Part shown: piece after piece, positions 11,943 through 18,255 of the stretch
Numbering within the stretch: the first letter of the stretch is position 1
Layout of the letters: the number at the start of each line of letters is the position of its first letter
Source of the DNA: PMNU01 sp035480575
GTDB taxonomy: Bacteria; Patescibacteriota; Saccharimonadia; Saccharimonadales; UBA4665
Direction: 5' to 3'
NCBI GenBank assembly: GCA_035480575.1
Contig: DATIHR010000001.1
Span: forward strand, 1-18,255
DNA: 18,255 nt
Translations under genes and position numbers: made by a program
Notes under the pieces: model-generated
Database searches by the model: none
Told to the model about the DNA's origin: nothing
The model's input: the letters and a program-made list of their open reading frames with translations, nothing else

Positions 11943-13415
11943 ATGAAACAGCAAACGGTGGTGATTATTGGCGGCGGTGTCGGAGGGCTAGCTACAGCCT
12001 GCTTGCTCGCCAAAGCCGGCTACCACGTTACGGTGCTCGAAAAGAATAACCAGCTTGGGGGCAGAGCAGGGCAGTTGCAGGCAAACGGTTTTATTTTTGA
12101 TACCGGCCCAAGCTGGTATTTAATGCCCGATGTCTTTGAGCGATTTTTTAGCAACATGAACGAACGGCTAGAGGACCACCTGCGCCTGGTGCGTTTGTCC
12201 CCCGCCTACCGCGTATTCTACAAAGATACCAATCAGCACATAGACATAACGAGCAACCTGGAAGCAGACGCTGCGACTTTTGGATCGATTGAGCCTGGCG
12301 CAGGCGCTCGTCTTACCCGTTACTTATCCCGAGCGGCTTATACCTACAATGTGTCACTGGACCGATTTTTATACAAAAACTACGACCGCCCGGCCGATTT
12401 TATGACACCCGAAGTTTTGCGTGCCGCCCCTAAGCTATCGCTATTTTCAAGCATGGACCGCTACGTAAACAAATATTTCAAAGATCCGCGCCTGCAAAAA
12501 ATCATGGAATATCCGTCAGTCTTCCTGGGCGCCAGCCCCTACAAAACGCCCGCACTCTATAGCCTGCTCAGCCACACCGATTTTACGCAAGGCGTATTTT
12601 ACCCTCGTGGCGGCATGTATGAAATCATAAAAGCCCTACTGCGCATTGGCAAAAAACACGGGGTAACCTACCAAACAAACGCGGCAGTTTCGCGCATTAT
12701 CGTTGAACATGGCCGGGCTATTGGCGTAGAAGTAAATGACACAAGTCTACGTGCCGATATCGTTATTAGCAACGCAGACATGCACCACACCGAAACCGCC
12801 CTGCTACCGGCAGAATACCGCGACCATTCGGCACGCTACTGGCGTACGCGCACGCTTGCACCGTCTGCGTTGCTACTCTATCTAGGGGTAAACAAACAAT
12901 ATCCGTCACTTGCCCACCACAATTTACTATTTACTAGCAATTGGCGGCAAAACTTCGCCGAACTAGAAACGCCCGCGCATTTTCCTACCGACCCCTCGCT
13001 GTACGTGTGCGCACCCAGCAAAACCGATCCGTCCGTCGCGCCCAAAGGGCACGAAAACCTGTTTGTACTAGTGCCGGTAGCAGCCGGGCTACACTACACA
13101 GCAGACGAACTGCATACCTTCAGCGACGCTGTACTACAAACTCTGGAACGCGAGCTACACTTGCCCGATTTGCGTCGTCATCTTGTATACCAAAAAAGCT
13201 TCTGCGTTGACGACTTCGCCTCGCAGTTCAACAGCCAAAGCGGCACCGGACTAGGCCTGAGCCATACGCGTAACCAAACTGCTCTGCTCCGCCCCCGCAA
13301 TAAAAGCAAAAAAGTCAAAGGCTTGTACTACGTCGGTGCAACAACGCACCCAGGTATTGGCCTGCCGCCGGTGCTTATTAGCGCCGAGCTGGTAAGCAAG
13401 CGAATACTATCCTAA
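11943..13415 (+). CDS. crtI: phytoene desaturase (CrtI family)
   Basis: 490-residue FAD-dependent desaturase. The N-terminal dinucleotide-binding motif is VVIIGGGVGGLATACLLAKA (about 5-24), followed by HVTVLEKNNQLGGRAGQ with the ribose-binding Glu and the GGRA motif, then FDTGPSWYLMPDVF. The C-terminal FAD motif is LYYVGATTHPGIGLPPVLIS (about 462-481), typical of CrtI. Length is within the usual 490-550 range. CrtI inserts double bonds into phytoene to make lycopene. A related desaturase acting on other C30-C50 carotenoids is possible. It is divergent from the cyclase and elongase genes. Phytoene synthase and GGPP synthase are not in the window. The stop overlaps that of the convergent DUF1653 gene. 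Confidence 0.88.
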   Translation: MKQQTVVIIGGGVGGLATACLLAKAGYHVTVLEKNNQLGGRAGQLQANGFIFDTGPSWYLMPDVFERFFSNMNERLEDHLRLVRLSPAYRVFYKDTNQHIDITSNLEADAATFGSIEPGAGARLTRYLSRAAYTYNVSLDRFLYKNYDRPADFMTPEVLRAAPKLSLFSSMDRYVNKYFKDPRLQKIMEYPSVFLGASPYKTPALYSLLSHTDFTQGVFYPRGGMYEIIKALLRIGKKHGVTYQTNAAVSRIIVEHGRAIGVEVNDTSLRADIVISNADMHHTETALLPAEYRDHSARYWRTRTLAPSALLLYLGVNKQYPSLAHHNLLFTSNWRQNFAELETPAHFPTDPSLYVCAPSKTDPSVAPKGHENLFVLVPVAAGLHYTADELHTFSDAVLQTLERELHLPDLRRHLVYQKSFCVDDFASQFNSQSGTGLGLSHTRNQTALLRPRNKSKKVKGLYYVGATTHPGIGLPPVLISAELVSKRILS

Positions 13416-13684
13416 GCGCTTACAGGCGTAAACCGTGGCACTGTCTTGCCGTTGTACTCTACGTGGTCCAACCACTCCTTCAAAGACCGTACAAAACTAA
13501 AACGCGCATCGTGGTCGGCACGATACACAACACCAACCTCATCAGTAGCCTCAATAATCACTAAATCGATTATCGTGTAGGGTTTAGCCAGATTTTTGTA
13601 ATGCACATATTTCGCGCCTACTGTTACGTGCAATTTTGCAGATTCTATCTGATCGTTTAATTGATCTAGCGGTAAATGGCCCAC
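13412..13684 (-). CDS. DUF1653-like protein
   Basis: 90-residue soluble protein starting at GTG (13684). It contains VGAKYVHYKNLAKPYTIIDL, then EATDEVGVVYRA, FSFVRSLKEWLDHVEYNGK and VPRF near the end. This matches the DUF1653 pattern: (Y)-x-HYK-x-x-x-Y-x-(I/V), an E-x-x-VVYR strand, an (V)RP/SL segment and a final (V)PRF. The function of the family is unknown. A Shine-Dalgarno AGGGGA lies about 6 nt before the GTG. It starts 18 nt after the ABC permease stop and is probably the last gene of that operon. It shares four bases (CTAA) with the stop of crtI. Confidence 0.7.
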   Translation of the reverse strand: MGHLPLDQLNDQIESAKLHVTVGAKYVHYKNLAKPYTIIDLVIIEATDEVGVVYRADHDARFSFVRSLKEWLDHVEYNGKTVPRFTPVSA

Positions 13685-13702
13685 CGGTTCCCCTTTTTAT
13701 TG

Positions 13703-14812
13703 TTATTCCCACCTAAAGACTTTGAAGGCGATGACGTAAATAACCACCGTCCACCCAAGCAGCAGGGCCACTTGCGGGCCTAAGTCTAGTAGCGACTTGC
13801 CTTCGGTTGCAATAAGCCGAATACCGTCAATAACCGGCGTAAGCGGCAAAAACGCCGATAGATTCTGTAGCCATTCAGGCATAAGAAAGCGCGGAAAGAA
13901 CGTGCCACTCAAAAACATCATAGGGAACACTACCAAGTTACCTAGCGGTGCTGCCTGGCGCTCGTTCTTAGCCCAACCACCAATAGACAGGCCAATACCT
14001 AAAATCATAACGATACTGGCGCACACCCAGGCAATAATCGCCAGCCAGTTACCCACAACGTTCAAATGGAACACCGTAATTGCAATTGCAAACAATACTG
14101 CCAGCGATACCAACCCAACTGCCGTTTGACTGAGGGCAGTCGATACGAAGTACTGCCATACGCGCAAAGGCGTCGTGTGCAGCCGGCGCAAGATGCCCTG
14201 CTTCTTTAGCTCAGGGAATACGTTAATTGGCCCAAAAATGCCGAGGCCAATTATGGAAAAGCCAAGCAAGCCGGCAAAGGTATAGTCGAACCGCGACAAA
14301 CTCTCGTTGGCGGTTTCGACTGCTTTAGCGGTAAACGGCTTGGTTGTTGGCACGAATTTGGCGTTAATACCACTAAAGACGTTGCTAAGCAGCGACGTCA
14401 GCGTTTGTCCTGCCTGATCGTTATTTTGTGTAAATACTACCTGGGCTACACCAGACGGATACTGCTGGCCAGACTTCTGGGCGCCGAAATCTTTGGGCAG
14501 CACAATGGTAGCATCTAGCTGGTTGCGGTTCATTTTTTCTTTGGCGGCATCCACAGTTGTGATGTTTTTGTCTATCTCGAACACTTTGTCTTTTTTAATT
14601 TGGTTGGCCAGTGTTTGGGCAATCGGCGTTTTGGATTCGTTTATAAATGCGACTTTAAACGACACATCGCTCTTGCCACCGAATATAAAACCGAACACAA
14701 ACAAAAAGATAACCGGGAACGCAATACCAAAAAACAATGCCAGTCGATCCCTAAAAAACCGCCTCGTATTCAGCCTGGCAAAAACCAATACGGTATATAA
14801 CTTCCGTTTCAT
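13703..14812 (-). CDS. ABC-2 type transporter permease with large extracytoplasmic domain
   Basis: 369-residue permease. The N-terminus (FARLNTRRFFRDRLALFFGIAFPVIFLFVFGFIF) is a cytosolic coupling helix followed by the first membrane segment. Residues about 45-165 form a soluble extracytoplasmic domain (VAFINESKTPIAQTLANQI, LDATIVLPKDFG, VVFTQNNDQAGQ). Five further membrane segments lie between about 178 and 367, including GLLGFSIIGLGIFGPINVFP and FLSGTFFPRFLMPEWLQN. The layout is that of ABC-2 permeases of drug or glycoconjugate exporters of the DrrB/YhhJ-like type. The ATG overlaps the ATPase stop by one base (TAATG), so the pair is coupled. Confidence 0.8.
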   Translation of the reverse strand: MKRKLYTVLVFARLNTRRFFRDRLALFFGIAFPVIFLFVFGFIFGGKSDVSFKVAFINESKTPIAQTLANQIKKDKVFEIDKNITTVDAAKEKMNRNQLDATIVLPKDFGAQKSGQQYPSGVAQVVFTQNNDQAGQTLTSLLSNVFSGINAKFVPTTKPFTAKAVETANESLSRFDYTFAGLLGFSIIGLGIFGPINVFPELKKQGILRRLHTTPLRVWQYFVSTALSQTAVGLVSLAVLFAIAITVFHLNVVGNWLAIIAWVCASIVMILGIGLSIGGWAKNERQAAPLGNLVVFPMMFLSGTFFPRFLMPEWLQNLSAFLPLTPVIDGIRLIATEGKSLLDLGPQVALLLGWTVVIYVIAFKVFRWE

Positions 14813-15582
14813 TAGTCGCGTAGTCCCTTCCCGGTAAAGTCAATAAACACGTCCTCCAGGTCGGCCTGCTCGACGTGCTGTTGCTTTTTAAAACCTTTCT
14901 TAAGTAGCTGCTTAATGAGGTTATTGGGCGAATCCAACGCAATAATTTTACCTTCGTCCATAATAGCTACGCGGTCGCACAGCAGCTGGGCTTCGTCCAT
15001 GTAATGCGTAGTCATAATAACCGTTACGCCTTTGTCGCGGATGTGCTGCACGAGCTCCCATAAATTCCGCCGGGCTTGCGGGTCCAGGCCAGTCGTTGGC
15101 TCGTCCATAAAGAAAACTTTCGGGCGATGCACAAGCGCCGCGGCAATACTCAGGCGCTGCCGCTGGCCGCCGGATAGGCTTTCGGCAAAGCTGCCAGCCT
15201 TGTCTTCCAGCTGTACATCCCGCAAGAATTCCATGGGGTCTACCTTTTCGCCGTATGCAGCTGCAAATAGTTCAATGAGTTCGGTCAATTTAGTTTTATC
15301 TTGAAACGCCGGCGCCTGTGGTTGCACGCCAATAATACGGCGCACCTCCCACGGATGCGTGGAAACCTCAATACCATCAATTTGGGCGCTGCCGCCGTCT
15401 ATGGGTCGCATTGCCTCAATCATTTCTAGCGTCGTTGTCTTGCCAGCGCCGTTAGGGCCCAATATGCCAAATATTTCGCCCCGCGTAACCTCAAAACTTA
15501 TGCCTTGCACGACCTCGCGGTCGCCGTAGCGCTTTCGTAAATCGTGCACTTTTAAAATAGATGTGGATTGAGTTTTAGCCAT
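14812..15582 (-). CDS. ABC transporter ATP-binding protein (DrrA-like)
   Basis: 256-residue ATPase with all expected motifs: Walker A GPNGAGKTTT (about 43-52), Q-loop region IGVQPQAPAFQD, signature LSGGQRQRLSIAAAL (about 144-158), Walker B VFFMDEPTTGLDP (about 163-175) and the switch His in MTTHYMDEA. The C-terminus (EQADLEDVFIDFTGKGLRD) is the tail common in DrrA-like exporters. I chose the ATG at 15582 over the upstream ATG at 15609, because the -10 box TATACT (15596-15591) lies between them and ends 8 nt before 15582. The partner is the permease at 14812. The substrate is unknown. Confidence 0.85.
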   Translation of the reverse strand: MAKTQSTSILKVHDLRKRYGDREVVQGISFEVTRGEIFGILGPNGAGKTTTLEMIEAMRPIDGGSAQIDGIEVSTHPWEVRRIIGVQPQAPAFQDKTKLTELIELFAAAYGEKVDPMEFLRDVQLEDKAGSFAESLSGGQRQRLSIAAALVHRPKVFFMDEPTTGLDPQARRNLWELVQHIRDKGVTVIMTTHYMDEAQLLCDRVAIMDEGKIIALDSPNNLIKQLLKKGFKKQQHVEQADLEDVFIDFTGKGLRD

Positions 15583-15590
15583 ACTTAACA

Positions 15591-15596
15591 AGTATA
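15591..15596 (-). promoter_or_regulatory. -10 box of the second ABC exporter operon
   Basis: TATACT on the minus strand ends 8 nt before the ATG at 15582, implying a leader of about 2 nt. No convincing -35 was found. Confidence 0.5.
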
Positions 15597-15613
15597 CTAT
15601 GTGAATCACGCCA

Positions 15614-15646
15614 AAATTAAAAGACGTCCGCTATAAAACGGACGTC
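15614..15646 (-). terminator. intrinsic terminator of the 67-residue protein gene
   Basis: On the minus strand a perfect 8-bp stem (GACGTCCG with CGGACGTC, loop of 8; 15646-15623) is followed by TTTTAATTTT. It lies just after the stop at 15670 and separates this gene from the ABC operon promoter. Confidence 0.75.
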
Positions 15647-15669
15647 CATCATAATAACGCTTGCGTAAA

Positions 15670-15873
15670 TTATTTCTTGCGCTTAACGGTCATAAAGCCG
15701 TTACGAGGGTTAACGTTAACCTCCATGCCTTCAGGCAGTTGGTCAACTGCAGTGTCCGGGCGCAGATCCTTACTAAAGTAGTAAATAGTCTGCTGCTTAC
15801 CGCCGCGGAGTGTGACCGTCTTGGAGTTGAGATAGTACACGACACCCTTTGGGTTGGTTTGTGTAAATGCCAT
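15670..15873 (-). CDS. conserved small protein of a type common in CPR genomes
   Basis: 67-residue basic protein: MAFTQTNPKGVVYYLNSK, then VTLRGGKQQTIYYFSKDLRP, a short acidic linker and EVNVNPRNGFMTVKRKK. The pattern KG-x-x-YYL, (L)RGGK-x-QTIYYFSKD and NPRNGF is one I associate with a short uncharacterised family widespread in Saccharibacteria and other CPR bacteria (from memory). It looks like a small beta-rich soluble protein, and its function is unknown. GAAGGGGA lies about 12 nt before the ATG, and TATTAA lies 5 nt before it, so both leadered and leaderless starts are possible. It has its own terminator and appears monocistronic. Confidence 0.75.
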   Translation of the reverse strand: MAFTQTNPKGVVYYLNSKTVTLRGGKQQTIYYFSKDLRPDTAVDQLPEGMEVNVNPRNGFMTVKRKK

Positions 15874-16018
15874 TTTGCTTAATATCCCCTTCTCTTAGCA
15901 TTAGTAATGGTACCCCTAACATACTCTGTAACTTTTTTGTTTGTCAACAGTTTTCAAGCATATGCAGCATCAAACCATAAAAATGCGGCGCTTTTACACA
16001 CCCCTCCTGCGGCAGGCC

Positions 16019-16062
16019 TTGCAGCAAATCACGCTTATGTATTACACTAGGACGTATATAAA
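16019..16062 (+). promoter_or_regulatory. probable promoter of the 16088 gene
   Basis: TTGCAG (16019-16024), an 18-nt spacer and TACACT (16043-16048) would give a leader of about 33 nt carrying the Shine-Dalgarno. A second -10 candidate, TATAAA (16057-16062), lies closer. Which is used cannot be told. Confidence 0.4.
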
Positions 16063-16087
16063 TCGAAGAGTAAACAGGGGGAAATCC

Positions 16088-16678
16088 ATGGAGTTTAATG
16101 TACAGCGTGGTGCAGCTCAGCCGGCCGCCCCGGCGCGCGCTGCTTCTAATGGTAGCGGGGTAGCAACACACGGTACCGGTGGTAGCAAAAAGAACTCAGG
16201 TTGGAAGTCTAGCCCTACATGGCTACGCGCCGTAATGGTCGTTTTGCTATTTTCTGCTACTGGTTTGGTTGTTGCACTCGCAGCACTCTTTTACTTCGGC
16301 GGTACTAAAGAGATTGACTACGTAGACAACGGCAAGCAACAAGCAGTTTTTCTAACCAACGGACAAGTGTACTTTGGTAAGATTAAAGCTATCAACAAGC
16401 AGTTTGTTGACCTGCGCGGCATTTACTACCTGAACGTCAACCAGCAAGTGCAGCCAGACCAAAAGGACGCGAACAGCAAAACAACAACCACAACTCAGCA
16501 ATCCTCGAACCAAATTTCGCTGGTTAAGCTTGGGTGTGAATTGCACGGTCCAAACGACCAAATGCTTATTAACCGCGACCAAGTTACCTTCTGGGAAAAC
16601 CTGAAGGGTGACGGCCAAGTCGCCAAAGCCATCGACAAGTGGGTTAGCGAGAACCCGAACGGTCAAAAGTGTAGCTAA
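16088..16678 (+). CDS. membrane-anchored conserved hypothetical protein
   Basis: 196-residue protein. Residues 1-45 are a Pro/Ala/Gly/Ser-rich, probably disordered cytosolic segment. One membrane helix follows at about 47-69 (WLRAVMVVLLFSATGLVVAL). The remainder is extracytoplasmic, with YVDNGKQQAVFLTNGQVYFGKI, a low-complexity Thr/Gln/Ser linker (NSKTTTTTQQSSNQ) and a helical end (DGQVAKAIDKWVSENPNG). Two Cys (KLGCELHG and the penultimate residue) could pair. The segment VFLTNGQVYFGKI followed by the YYL strand suggests a small beta domain. The start at 16088 was chosen because AGGGGGA stands 6-7 nt before it, while the upstream frame crosses the promoter. It ends in a strong terminator. Confidence 0.75.
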   Translation: MEFNVQRGAAQPAAPARAASNGSGVATHGTGGSKKNSGWKSSPTWLRAVMVVLLFSATGLVVALAALFYFGGTKEIDYVDNGKQQAVFLTNGQVYFGKIKAINKQFVDLRGIYYLNVNQQVQPDQKDANSKTTTTTQQSSNQISLVKLGCELHGPNDQMLINRDQVTFWENLKGDGQVAKAIDKWVSENPNGQKCS

Positions 16679-16692
16679 GCGCACGATTAGCG

Positions 16693-16726
16693 AAATAACC
16701 CCTCCTAAAAGAGGGGTTATTTTTTT
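16693..16726 (+). terminator. strong intrinsic terminator
   Basis: A perfect 12-bp stem pairs 16693-16704 with 16711-16722 (core ACCCCTC with GAGGGGT) around a CTAAAA loop, followed by further T residues to 16726. It ends the transcript of the 16088 gene. Confidence 0.9.
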
Positions 16727-16768
16727 GTTCTTACCTATGTAGAATAAGAGATAACCATAAGCAACTAT

Positions 16769-17296
16769 ATGAAGACTGAAACCGACCGTACCCCTAGCCC
16801 TGGTTTTACTATTATTGAAGTCATGATAGTACTGGCAATTGTCGGTATGCTGCTACTTGTCATTTTTTTGGCAGTACCGTACTTGCAACGTAACCAGCGA
16901 AACTACGCACGTGAACACACGGTAGAACTTATTGCCGGTGCACTACAAGAATACAGCCTAAACCATGGCGAATTTCCGCAAAACGCTACAGAAGGTGCGG
17001 CCTTCGAGGCTGAAAACCCAGAAATCGCCAAACAGTATTACTTGCGCTTTAGCGACAAATTGGCTGGCCATCAATATGTTCCGGATCTCGACGAAATACA
17101 CATAGTGTACGAACACTGGTGCAACAAGTATGGCAACGGGTACAACGACACCGACCCGATTGCCGGCGATGACGATGTACCTTCGCTATACGTCGTATAC
17201 ACGCAGTTAGAGCCCGAAAACACGAGCAAACCAAACATCTTCTGCGTAGACAATTACGATCATCACCCATATGTACCACCAGCGCCACATCCATAA
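16769..17296 (+). CDS. type IV pilin-like protein
   Basis: 175-residue protein with a class III (prepilin) signal: short polar leader ending in PSPG, then FTIIEVMIVLAIVGMLLLVI. A prepilin peptidase would cleave after Gly12, and the Glu five residues after the cut (E5 of the mature form) is present. The hydrophobic helix (about 13-36) would pack in a pilus core. The C-terminal domain is hydrophilic and acidic, with two Cys (HWCNKY and IFCVDN) that may form the D-region disulfide, and ends Pro-rich. It may be a major pilin or a minor pseudopilin. In Saccharibacteria such pili serve twitching and host attachment. CATAAG lies 7 nt before the ATG, so it may also be leaderless. Confidence 0.8.
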   Translation: MKTETDRTPSPGFTIIEVMIVLAIVGMLLLVIFLAVPYLQRNQRNYAREHTVELIAGALQEYSLNHGEFPQNATEGAAFEAENPEIAKQYYLRFSDKLAGHQYVPDLDEIHIVYEHWCNKYGNGYNDTDPIAGDDDVPSLYVVYTQLEPENTSKPNIFCVDNYDHHPYVPPAPHP

Positions 17297-17334
17297 GCCA
17301 GGACTTGCTATCGCCTGCACAGGGGGTGCTCGGG

Positions 17335-17340
17335 TACAAT
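17335..17340 (+). promoter_or_regulatory. -10 box of the 17349 gene
   Basis: TACAAT ends 8 nt before the ATG at 17349, giving the near-leaderless geometry seen elsewhere. No -35 at the usual distance is apparent. Confidence 0.5.
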
Positions 17341-17348
17341 AAACATAC

Positions 17349-17963
17349 ATGAACAAGCGTTATTGGCATCATGTATGGACGCTTATCCGCCCAGTAAAAA
17401 CCCGGTACCTACTAGCGGCTTGTCTTATATGCACTGTTATATGTGGCTTCGCACTACGCGCAAACTATCTACATATGACGAGACTGCGCAAAGCAGTATA
17501 TGCCGCCGATACAGCTACTGACCCGCAAAACGGTAATATAGAACAAGCCCTACAGCAGCTGCGCGCCTATGTCGGGCAACATATGAATACCGACCTCACA
17601 AAAGACAATGGCGTGTACCCGCCTATCCAACTTGTTCATACCTACGAACGGCTAAAAGCAACGGAACAAGCCCGCGTCAATGCCGTAAATTCCCAGGTGT
17701 ACACCGAAGCCCAGGTGCAGTGCGAAGCACAACTGCCTTCGGGCTTATCCGGCAGAACACGCATACCGTGCATTGAGCAATACGTCAAAGATCACGGTGT
17801 CGCACCCAAAGCTATCCCTGCTGATTTGTACAAATTCGATTTCGTATCGCCCCGTTGGTCGCCAGACCTCGCAGGCTGGAGCATGGTACTAGCACTCCTC
17901 TTTGGCCTACTCACAGCCATCCGCTTCGCCGCAGCTCGCCTCCTCCACCACCTAACCCGCTAA
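17349..17963 (+). CDS. two-helix membrane protein near the pilin gene
   Basis: 204-residue protein with an N-terminal membrane helix (TRYLLAACLICTVICGFAL, about 18-36), a long extracytoplasmic part (about 40-175) and a second helix near the C-terminus (MVLALLFGLLTAIRFAAARL, about 178-197). The extracytoplasmic part is largely helical at first (RLRKAVYAADTA, IEQALQQLRAYVGQHM, TYERLKATEQARVNAV). It then has two Cys (QVQCEAQ and IPCIEQY) that may pair. No known family recognised. Its position 52 nt after the pilin-like gene suggests a role in pilus or envelope function, but it has its own -10 box. No clear terminator follows. Confidence 0.7.
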   Translation: MNKRYWHHVWTLIRPVKTRYLLAACLICTVICGFALRANYLHMTRLRKAVYAADTATDPQNGNIEQALQQLRAYVGQHMNTDLTKDNGVYPPIQLVHTYERLKATEQARVNAVNSQVYTEAQVQCEAQLPSGLSGRTRIPCIEQYVKDHGVAPKAIPADLYKFDFVSPRWSPDLAGWSMVLALLFGLLTAIRFAAARLLHHLTR

Positions 17964-18013
17964 TCCGCTTCCTCCTACCTCCACTTAGACTCTCATTACC
18001 ACGTCGCTTTCGG

Positions 18014-18158
18014 ATACCTTCCCTCCAAGTGACCGCTCACGCGCGGTAAGAACCTCAAAAAGCCTGCAAGGAACGAAGGTATATTGATTGATTTTGTTTC
18101 AGTCTTTTTGAGAACCTTCCGGCTCCGCTACGGCTAGAGTCACTTAGAGGGAAGGTAT
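18014..18158. repeat. nested inverted repeats (outer 20-bp arms, inner 9-bp arms)
   Basis: ATACCTTCCCTCCAAGTGAC (18014-18033) is repeated inverted at 18139-18158 with 19 of 20 matches. Inside it, CTCAAAAAG (18054-18062) pairs perfectly with CTTTTTGAG (18104-18112). The core GAAGGTAT recurs in between. A degenerate direct repeat (ACCG...GCGGTAAG) follows each outer arm or overlaps its edge, at about 18032-18050 and 18159-18182. No gene is evident in 17964-18255. A 28-codon frame open to the right edge on the minus strand (stop 18168-18170) is too short to judge. The repeats could be a small non-autonomous mobile element, a recombination site or a structured transcript. Confidence 0.55.
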
Positions 18159-18255
18159 ACCGAGCGCTCAGCTAGCGGTAAGGCCCACATGTATACCATT
18201 CACTGTCGTCAGCCCCTCTCCCAGTTCGCAGCCCAAGATCGGTGCATCGGCACAG

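Noticed and set aside
15941..16087. 49-residue N-terminal extension of the membrane-anchored protein
   Set aside because: The region contains the promoter candidates, and a clear Shine-Dalgarno precedes the ATG at 16088.
18168..18255. Minus-strand frame open to the right edge, 28 codons
   Set aside because: Too short for significance; another frame on the same strand is open almost as long. Mentioned only within the repeat entry.
1..18255. tRNA, rRNA, tmRNA, RNase P RNA or CRISPR arrays
   Set aside because: No T-loop-like or other diagnostic core sequences and no regularly spaced repeats were found by eye on either strand.

Overview
The window looks like a chromosome segment of a host-associated ultrasmall bacterium of the Candidate Phyla Radiation, most likely Candidatus Saccharibacteria (TM7). 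This is inferred from very tight gene packing, many short hypothetical proteins, a 67-residue protein of a type I associate with these genomes (15670-15873), a type IV pilin-like gene and UGA used as a normal stop. No ribosomal RNA or other lineage marker is present, so the assignment is moderate.

Layout. (1) 1-1400, minus strand: four small genes that look like the edge of a prophage or integrated element, including a possible small terminase subunit (561-998). They are preceded at 1403-1540 by a compact structured RNA candidate ending in an intrinsic terminator. (2) 1721-3842: a defence or addiction-type cluster. A PepSY-like small protein and PIN nuclease pair (plus strand) converges on a coupled DUF4145/HEPN-like pair (minus strand). 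(3) 4015-5356: a small ORF or remnant, a CYTH-domain enzyme, and a RelB/YafQ-type toxin-antitoxin operon with a clear palindromic operator. (4) 5456-6592, minus: an operon for two secreted cysteine-containing proteins and a two-helix membrane protein. (5) 6772-8438, minus: an ABC-2 exporter. (6) 8514-10435: a SAM-methyltransferase-like gene converging on a tRNA-dihydrouridine synthase. (7) 10477-13415: a carotenoid cluster. crtI (plus) is divergent from two lycopene-cyclase half-subunits and a UbiA-type prenyltransferase (minus), the late gene set of C50 carotenoid synthesis as in Corynebacterium. The early genes crtE and crtB are not in the window. (8) 13412-15582, minus: a second ABC exporter with a DUF1653 gene. 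(9) 15670-17963: the 67-residue protein, two membrane-anchored proteins and a pilin-like protein. (10) 17964-18255: no convincing gene, but nested inverted repeats.

Two features run through the whole window. First genes of transcription units usually have a -10 box ending only 6-10 nt before the ATG, so their mRNAs should be leaderless or nearly so. Genes inside operons instead carry Shine-Dalgarno sequences or overlap the preceding gene. The strongest candidates for something new are the structured RNA at 1403-1540 and the partial C50 carotenoid pathway, which may draw lycopene or its precursors from a host cell.
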